Assembly (NCBI GenBank): GCA_023105745.1
Contig: JALGQZ010000004.1
Span: 31,183,816-31,247,815 of the forward strand
Direction of reading: 5' to 3'
DNA: 64,000 nucleotides
Source: Austropuccinia psidii
Lineage: Eukaryota > Basidiomycota > Pucciniomycetes > Pucciniales > Sphaerophragmiaceae
In this document: positions 57,177 through 64,000 of the stretch, piece by piece
Layout: each line of letters starts with the position of its first letter
How positions within the stretch are numbered: position 1 is the first letter of the stretch
The notes under the pieces: model-generated
Seen by the model: the letters and a program-made list of their open reading frames with translations, nothing else
Databases searched by the model: none
What the model was told of the DNA's origin: nothing
Position numbers and translations under genes: made by a program

Positions 57177-59127
57177 TGTAAGGTTTGACTATGAAACAAT
57201 AAGTAAATGTTTCGAATATTTCACTTATTGTACTATGAGTTTCCTTATTAATTTAATGAAGAAAATAAAGAATTATCATAATTATGGCGTAAAATTATTA
57301 TTTGATTAAATAAATATAATAATATAATTTATATTATAAAAAAATAAATATATTAATATAGAATAGTTAATATGTTTAAAGCTTTCTATTATTGCTACCA
57401 GCAAATAATAAAGGCGTAAAAAATTGTGTTTTAATAATAAAAAACAATTAATAACAATAATATTACCAATATTAATTTTATATATTAATATAAATACTAT
57501 TTATATTAAGAAATGAATTATTAAAAGTAATAATAGAGAGAAGTTATTGTAAAAGAGAAAGTGACCTACTTTTAACACTTAAAATTATAAATTTGAAAGT
57601 TTTTACGCCAAAAAATGTAAATAAAACTTATTTAAATTGTATTTGCAAAAAATAAAGTAAGAGAAATTACAAATATTCTTAATTTTATGTGGAAAATAAG
57701 AGTTATAGAGAAGTATAGCAGAAACAACTGGAAAAATGGAGTAATCACGTCAGGATTGATTATTATAATAAAGATTACCTTTTTCATTCTATAAAATAAA
57801 AGATTTATATATAAATAATGAATTTTTCCTCTTTTGTTTGGTGTTTTATTGTTTTTGATGCATCTGAAGGGGAAATAGAGTAAAAAGAGCTCTATTTAAA
57901 GTAAATTCCTCCCTTCTAGAGTCCAACAGGCTTCTAGTACACGTTTACTGATAGTATCCACTGAAATTGATCAGTATTCTAAGTCTTAGTGATGATTACA
58001 TCATAATTGATCCATCTTATCTCAGTATTATGCCATTATTTAGATTTATCACTATAACTCTACATTTGATGACATCATAGGCTTGGAAGAAGCCTAATCT
58101 TTGTGTATTTTTTCAGTATTAATCATAATCCAATAGTATTAACCAGCTGTATCACTCATATGACTGTTACACTTAAAATAAGATTCTGGTGAGTGATCAT
58201 ACATGATCAATTTTAAGCTTAAACTTTGATAATTAATAGCTTTTAGGTTTTACATGCTAAGGAAGTTCAGAAAGATGATTCTGATAGCTTGACATGTCCT
58301 AATTAACCTTCCAAGAGCATTTCATTACATCATCAAAACTCTATTTTTGATGAGTTTTCTTGTAACTCATCTTTTCTGTCAAAACCTACTATTTTAAACT
58401 TCCAACCATGATTTCAGGTGGTTTTACCTTGAATATTATGATGGGAAATACATCATTCTTCACATATGAGCTGGTAGAGCCTAAATATTCACTTTATTCT
58501 AATTTTGGACCACCTTCACAACAAAGTGGTCAACAGCTCTAGCAATTTTATTCAATAAACCCTTACAAGTCATAAACTTGCATGTAACTTGTGAAATAAA
58601 TTTCAAATCTGTATTTCCAAATTCATCCCATGTTGACTTTATTTTTGGCTTAACTCTCTATCATTTACATTTCAGGAGATATTACCTAAAAACCATGAAT
58701 GTATGCACTGATTATAAAAGCGCATATATTCAGCTTGATTCCTTAAGTATTAACTTTAGAGAAATGAAATAAATTTTTTTATGTGTATTTTTCATGCGAA
58801 ATACAATTATTCAATTTATTACACATGTTGTCTCATTGGCTTCTGAGATAAAGAGGAATTTATGTCTTTTTATGGTATTTTTACTTATTACTCATGAAGT
58901 ATTGACTTTACAGATATGCCATAAAAATGATATATGTGTGTTTTATCATGAATAATCTAATTATCTAATTGATTTTAAATGTTTTTTCATCATATTCTAA
59001 GTTAATTCAGCATTTATTCCTTTTTATGGTATTTTTACTTATGTTAAGATAATTATTTAAAAGAATAATTATTGTAAAGTTTTCTTGTGACCTTTTTGGA
59101 TATGCGGTCATATCTCAAAGGCTCAAA
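57177..59127 (-). repeat. Solo LTR, family A (1951 bp), TSD ACTTG/GCTTG, nested in gag of E
   Basis: In plus reading it starts TGTAAGGTTTGACTATG and ends CATATCTCAAAGGCTCAAA. It is flanked by ACTTG (57172-57176) and GCTTG (59128-59132), a 5-bp TSD with one difference. Removing it joins the E gag frame as ...N-Y-K-Y-S-V-D-K.... It is homologous to 33138 to about 35008. Confidence 0.92.
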
Positions 59128-59132
59128 GCTTG

Positions 59133-61070
59133 TAATTTTTGAATGAAATATTTTTTGCCATATCCATTTACCATTACTGTACTTTCTGGATTATTTTACT
59201 ATTCCACCATGGCCAGTTCCTTCTTCCATGAATTTCTTTCATTTATGTGTACCATATACTAGCATTTCCTTTTAGTTCTTCATAGATTCTAGTATTTGGT
59301 ATACTTGGTAAATCAATGAAGAGTCCATCAATATAATCAATGAGCTCCATATGATCATATTCTCCTACACAAGAGTATTTGGGACAACCTCTGGCTTCTG
59401 GAATTTTTTTCAGTGCTTCCTTCTCTGAATAACACATATTATCTCTATCCTAATCTTGTGATGGGGCTCTTTGCTTATTTTATATTGGGTAATCTGGTTT
59501 GATTTCCTCTTGTTGGTTTGGAGTATGTATGTTACCTGAAATTTAGTCGTGTGTCTGTGGGTTTATGTTTTGGCAGACATTGAACAATTCTTTCTTGTCT
59601 TGGTCCAGATATTCGACTTGTTGGCTTATATATACTATTTCCCTTTTGGAGTAATGTTACTTCTCTAAGACATAGCTTACTATTCTGTTTGTCTCCTCTG
59701 AGGCTTTACTCAATTTTGTATAGTCCTTCCAAAAGGCATGTATTGTTTTGGTTTGTAGGGTGTTTGCCTCCTGTAACCTTGATGTATAATTATTGAGGTT
59801 TTGAAACTATTTTTGAGTTTTCTCTGAAAATTGGTACATTTTTAACCACAGTTCATTTCTGGTTATGTTACTCTCAGTTATAAAATCATTATGTTCATTC
59901 TAAGGGGCATGTTATTTATAATAGTGGGCTACTCATTCTATCAGGAGTATTTACAGATATTTATGGCTCTTTTGTACTTCTTTCACTAATTCCAACAGCT
60001 TCTGGATAATTGTTTCTAACTCTTTCTGCCTCTTGTCGAAAGAAGTCTTGTTTCTTCCTCTTTTTCCTGGTCTTCTCTTGGAAAATACCTGGGATTGTGA
60101 AGAATGGTTACTGTTGGCCACTTAGCTGTTGAATTTTGAGTGGTAGGAAGCCACTGGGGAGTTGAGCTGGTTTTCAACTCCTTGTGAGACTGAAGTGATA
60201 AGAGTATTCTCTTTCTGGCTCAATTGTTCTTCTTTGGCTTGTATAGTGGCTCAATTCTTCCTTATTCTGGATTCCCTTTCCTCTATGAGTCCAAACTTCC
60301 TGTTTAGATTACAACCTTTGGTGATTCCCATAGGGTCTTTGAAGGGTATCTCTTTGAGATATGTCTTCTGAAAGCTTGCTCCAAGTTTTTCCCAGTGTGA
60401 TTCTAGGTTTAATCTCTTGTTTTCCATGCTCAATTGGAACAAGTATTTGAGGAGTGGATGAGCTGAAGAACTTGATCTATATCCTTCAAGTCCTCTGGTT
60501 TGAGGTTCCTTTTCAATTGGAAGGTGAATGGAAGCATGGGAATAATTTTTTGCTGAGTTTTCTGAAATATACCATAGTGTCTATACCCTGATCTTCTGGC
60601 TCTCAACAGTCCTTATCTTTCACTTGTATGGTTCCTTGGAACTCAAAGGTCTCTGAGGTGTATAGGTAACATTCTATAAGTGTGGGAAAACAGTAAAACA
60701 GATTCTTTTTTGGGGTATTTACCTTTGAATGTGCCTTCTAAAAACATGTGGTTGACTGCCTTTGGAAATTTCCCTTTAGACGTTACAGCAGAGTTAATAA
60801 TTGTTATTTTCTCTTTGCAAGTTTCCAAAGTTTTTTCACCTTGGATTGAAGCAGAAATTCATGGTTTTCTAGTTCTGGGAGTGGCAATGGGTGTCCACTC
60901 CTTGGCTGTGACAAGGACTTCACTATTCCTTTTGTCTTTAGCCTTCTGTGCATGTCCTGTTTCAGATGGTGTCACCGAGGGGCTTCTATATGATTAGCTG
61001 TCCAGTGGGAGGAAAATTTCTTCCACTGAAGCACAGAATGAGCGCTTATTTTCAGTTAATACTCTTATCA
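59133..61070 (-). pseudogene. gag: gag N-terminal and capsid region of element E
   Basis: The likely start is the ATG near 61069. Minus fragments in order: 'SPSVTPSETGHAQKAKDKRN' and 'SEVLVTAKEWTPIATPRTRK', then 60828-60643 ('KITIINSAVTSKGKFPKAVN'), 60442-60251 ('GASFQKTYLKEIPFKDPM'), S/H-rich and basic parts, a coiled-coil stretch near 60000-59700, and 59437-59243 with 'EYDHMELIDYIDGLFIDLPS' and 'GNASIWYT', the capsid domain. 'EIHGRRNWPWW' follows up to the A LTR. At least eight stops or shifts. It closely resembles the gag of rust elements as I recall them. Confidence 0.87.
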
Positions 61071-61628
61071 TGCATCTGCATGTCAAAGAATAGCATCTGA
61101 TACAATATATGGGTGTATTGTATCCTTATTTTTATGACTTTAAAGTTTAATTTATCAATTTTTATGCTCAGAAATATGGTCATAAAGATGTTTGAGTTAA
61201 TTCTGTAATTGAAGTATCTCACACACTATTCTGTAATTAATAAAAAAAATGTAAAAAAGGTGCTACAATGTGAATAATTTAAACTATTAATACATTCAGC
61301 CACACATTCTGAAGCTGTTATTTACAGTACAGGGGTAATCATTTATTATTTTGAAAGAATATTATAAGGGTTTTATGTTTTTATATCAAAAAATATACCC
61401 AAATTTGTCTGTGGTGATTAATTTTTTATTAAAACATGTCAAAATATAAAAAAGAGGCAAAAACAGTGGTATAAGACTTTATAACATTGAAAAATAACAA
61501 TATATGATATTCAATATATTTTTATTTTTATCAAAATTATTTTTTATGCTGAAAAAAATAATGATAATTAGAAATAAAAATTATTGAAAAACTAACTTTT
61601 TATGCCAAAACCTCCAAAAATAAGTTCA
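61071..61628 (-). other. 5' leader of element E
   Basis: About 0.56 kb of A/T-rich, non-coding sequence between the primer-binding site and the gag start. No ORF and no repeat. Confidence 0.5.
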
Positions 61629-61651
61629 AAAACACAGCCAGGCCCAAAAAA
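61629..61651 (-). promoter_or_regulatory. Primer-binding site of element E
   Basis: On the minus strand TTTTTTGGGCCTGGCTGTG follows the LTR end directly. It matches the site of element B (TTTGGGGGCCCAGCTGTG) in 14 or so positions. Confidence 0.6.
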
Positions 61652-62235
61652 TATCAGGTTGATTCTATGATGAGGCTATGAAATAGTGGTTACAAGCTCT
61701 AACTATCACTTTGATGTGTAGTAATAAGTAAGAAATAGTGATGATAGTGTTTATGGGGCTTTACTATGAGGATAAAGTGGTGGTGAGTGCTTTTAAGAGT
61801 TTAGGATTTAGTTATTATGTATTGGTTTATTATAATAATAACTCCAGGATTTAAAACAATAATTATACCTGATCATTTCAAAGAGTATAACTGTTGGTAA
61901 AAAGAATTTCTATGTAGGAATGTAAGAGAAGGATGGGGATTCCTCCTTTGGGAAAAGAAAGGTCCTTTTTTCTCATATAAATGGGTGGAAAATACCTCTG
62001 GTTCTGTCCACACACAAATAGTGAAGATTTTGCACTCTCAAGGGAAGGCTTGTTGTTTATACAGCCCTTTTAATCCTGTATTGGGCTCAGATGTGGTTTT
62101 GAAACCACATACGGTCACCTTTCCCAATACAGGGTGAAAATGTTTATCTGGGCTCCTCACAGATATGTTCTGACAGGCCATCTGCACATAATTTTGTACA
62201 TTCCTGTGGGATTCCATACCATTAGTATCAGTTTC
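61652..62235 (-). repeat. 5' LTR of element E, family C, outer 60% missing
   Basis: Starts TATCAGGTTGATTCTATGATG and follows the C family through the nested hairpin (62076-62132) until about 62235, where homology stops. Its inner edge abuts the primer-binding site, which identifies it as a 5' LTR rather than a solo copy. Confidence 0.85.
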
Positions 62236-62265
62236 AAGCTTACCAGAAAAATAAACTAAATAAAG

Positions 62266-62562
62266 ATGGAATTCAATACATCCAATAGTTTTGAAGATAA
62301 AGAGAAAGCTGGGAAGAAGTTATTGCTACAGACACAGCCACAAGTCCAGACTAAAAAAGAAACAGAAAACCTTTCTGTATCACACCATGAGCAAAGGTGT
62401 GTTGTTTTTTGCAATATTACGTGCAGTCGGATAGCTTGGGTTTTTGTTCTTTTTTGTAAATCAATGTGTGATCAGATACCTCAGGTTTTGACTCAGCTAT
62501 ACATAAGCCTCCCCAGATCATTGGAAGCTCATTTGAAAAAAGCCAGATTTACCCTTGAATAA
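62266..62562 (+). CDS. Unidentified 98-aa ORF
   Basis: The frame begins at ATG 62266, just outside the truncated E LTR. Residues 1-40 are charged and Q/K-rich; residues 45-85 contain a C-C-F-C-like cluster ('VVFCNITCSRIAWVFVLFCK') followed by 'PRSLEAHLKKARFTLE'. It is not recognised. Its composition is less A/T-biased than its surroundings, so it could be an exon or transposon fragment; no splice or homology evidence. Confidence 0.25.
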   Translation: MEFNTSNSFEDKEKAGKKLLLQTQPQVQTKKETENLSVSHHEQRCVVFCNITCSRIAWVFVLFCKSMCDQIPQVLTQLYISLPRSLEAHLKKARFTLE

Positions 62563-62719
62563 CAAAATCAAGAATGCCTCCCCAAATTTGGCATTATTTG
62601 CATTTTGATTGAATGAGGAAAATCATTCAATTCAATGTTCTTGAAAGAGTTCTTTTAATTGTTGTAGCTTTATCTTGTCTTTCTCATAACTTGTCCAAAA
62701 TCTTCAGTAAACTGATAAG

Positions 62720-64000
62720 TGTAAGGTTTGTCTATGAAACTCTTGATAATAGTATCAAATATCAATGGTACTGTGACTGTTCTCAGTAGAAAATATAATG
62801 TAATTGAATATTATAACCACAAATTTCATGTAATTATTAAAAATAATTATATAAAAAAATAAGTTTAATTATTATTAACTGATTTAATAATGAAAGAAAA
62901 TCTTAAAAGTTATAATAAATTATAATTATTCTATTGTTGCTATAGTCACTGACAATTATACAAATAGGAAGTGTAAAGCTCTTAATGCGACAATTACATG
63001 TGGAAAATAATAATATTTAACCACTTCTGAATAATATATAAATATTATTTATGAAAGATATGATCACACACACGGTGAAGAGATAATTCTCAAACAATTC
63101 TATCCAAAAAAACTAATTATAGATAAAAAAAGATATAGAATTTTAGAGACAACTTATTTACAATATTTCTTTAATACAAAAAGTCAAAAAACAACAGTTA
63201 TTATATTGAATAATTCTTATAAGCTAAAAGCACACCAAAAATCAATATTTCAAAACATAAAAACAACTTCTTCATGATAAAATAATATTCAAGATTTTTT
63301 TGAGAGGAATTTGTGGATTGAAAAGATATTCAAGACAATAATTTTATATAATAAAATATATTCTTGGTGATTAAAACAACAATCTGATTTCTAGTATTTT
63401 AAATCTTTAAATTAAGATTGATAGAGAATAAAATAATTAATAAAATACTTCAATAATAAGATTTTCTAATTAATAAAATATTACTTGTTTCAAATCTCTA
63501 ATTGATTGGAATTATCATTGGTTATTGGCAAAAAAGTGATGTGTAGGTTCTTTCCATGCCTTCAGAGCAGCTCTCATGATTCATAATGGATATATAGGAT
63601 GTATTCAGGTTAAAACTGAAAAACCATTCTTAAAAAGAAGGTTCTTAACTTAAGTTAACTTATTTTTAATTCCAATTCAAAATTACCAATGTTATTCTTA
63701 ACTCCAAGTGACTTTAATCCTCTCTTTGATCAATTTTTTTTGAGTTTTCATATAAAATAAGTCTAATTATATTCAATTCTATTACATGCACAACTTAAAA
63801 ATAAAGCTTGAAGAAAAAATATCCAAAACAGAATTTTTAATTAATTTATAAAGAAATCTTAATTTTCTTTAAGGATAATTGAAATTTTTAATTTACAGTC
63901 TAATTAAAAATTAATTTTTTTTTAAAAAAGATATTTAAAAATTAATTCATACACAGCTAGAATTCATTCTCAAGCTGTGTGAAATTCCAAGCAAATCCAT
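62720..64000 (-). repeat. LTR, minus orientation, 5' end cut by the window edge
   Basis: In plus reading it starts TGTAAGGTTTGTCTATG. It is the inverted counterpart of 1-2055 (shared blocks include TTGAATTGGAATTAAAAATA, GGCATGGAAAGAACCTAC and AAGTAATATT). The inner flank is ATAAG. Whether it is solo or belongs to an element extending left is not clear; the sequence at 62697-62719 does not look like the other primer-binding sites. Confidence 0.8.

Larger units (their letters stand above)
26962..62235 (-). mobile_element. Ty3/Gypsy retrotransposon E, host of a nested insertion cluster
   Basis: A minus-strand element of about 6.9 kb internal sequence expanded to 35 kb by insertions. From right to left: truncated 5' LTR (61652-62235), primer-binding site, gag (about 61070 to 56500, interrupted by solo LTR A), zinc knuckle (56845-56804), damaged protease, RT with YIDD (55457-55446), RNase H, integrase (interrupted by elements B and F), and 3' LTR (30150-26962, interrupted by a solo B LTR). 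Both LTRs belong to family C. Junction reading frames become continuous when inserts and one TSD copy are removed. All genes carry stops or frameshifts. The sequence outside the 3' LTR is TAAAT; the 5' outer end is lost, so E's own TSD cannot be tested. Confidence 0.88.

Noticed and set aside
1..64000. Endogenous virus or host gene cluster.
   Set aside because: All recognisable protein fragments are gag/pol of LTR retrotransposons. No envelope-like protein, no viral polymerase of another type and no host gene with plausible exons was recognised.
1..64000. CRISPR arrays, operons, bacterial promoters or ribosome binding sites.
   Set aside because: The sequence is eukaryotic repeat DNA; the only short tandem arrays are minisatellites without unique spacers.

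Overview
This is a eukaryotic, strongly AT-rich, gene-poor window made almost entirely of decayed LTR retrotransposons. The gag and pol fragments (gag with a leucine/serine-rich N-terminal part, a 'YIDD' reverse transcriptase, an integrase reading like 'HPQTDGLAE', chromoviral Ty3/Gypsy order PR-RT-RH-IN) closely resemble, from memory and not from a search, retroelement proteins of rust fungi (Pucciniales), above all the very large AT-rich genome of myrtle rust, Austropuccinia psidii. I see no convincing host gene, no rRNA or functional tRNA, and no CRISPR or bacterial feature. Every retroelement reading frame is broken by stops or frameshifts.

Layout. 1-2055 is the 3' part of a plus-oriented LTR. 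2776-3791 is a putative terminal-inverted-repeat element carrying an 18-bp minisatellite. 3792-12198 is anonymous AT-rich DNA with a 48-bp inverted repeat pair (5859/9728), a palindrome (8870-8911) and a degenerate tandem repeat (about 10380-11070). 12204-13616 is a solo LTR of family C with a perfect 5-bp target-site duplication (TSD). 14591-22351 is a plus-strand Ty3/Gypsy element ('G') with gag, pol and a 3' LTR (family D) but no recognisable 5' LTR. 24345-24867 is a possible Harbinger-like MITE. 24917-26786 is a solo D LTR with a perfect TSD.

From 26962 to about 62235 there is one giant nested locus on the minus strand. The host element 'E' (family C LTRs; gag at the right, integrase at the left) has been split by: element 'F' (30947-49194, its own LTRs, a different Ty3/Gypsy lineage) in the integrase; element 'B' (49524-53891, TSD GAAAT) also in the integrase; a solo LTR of family A (57177-59127) in gag; and a solo B LTR (27931-29729, TSD AAAAC) in E's 3' LTR. 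F was in turn hit by two solo C LTRs (41199-42632, TSD CTTAT; 45157-46573, TSD ACCAT) and an A-family LTR (33138 to about 35008). At several junctions, removing the insert plus one TSD copy joins the split protein in frame. This independently supports the boundaries and gives a relative order: E and F first, then C, A and B insertions, with solo LTRs made by LTR-LTR recombination.

62720-64000 is a minus-oriented LTR of the same type as the one at the left edge. The LTR families A, B, D and those at the window edges share similar termini (TGTGAGCCTT... and ...CATAGACAAACCTTACA), so much of the window comes from one related LTR lineage.
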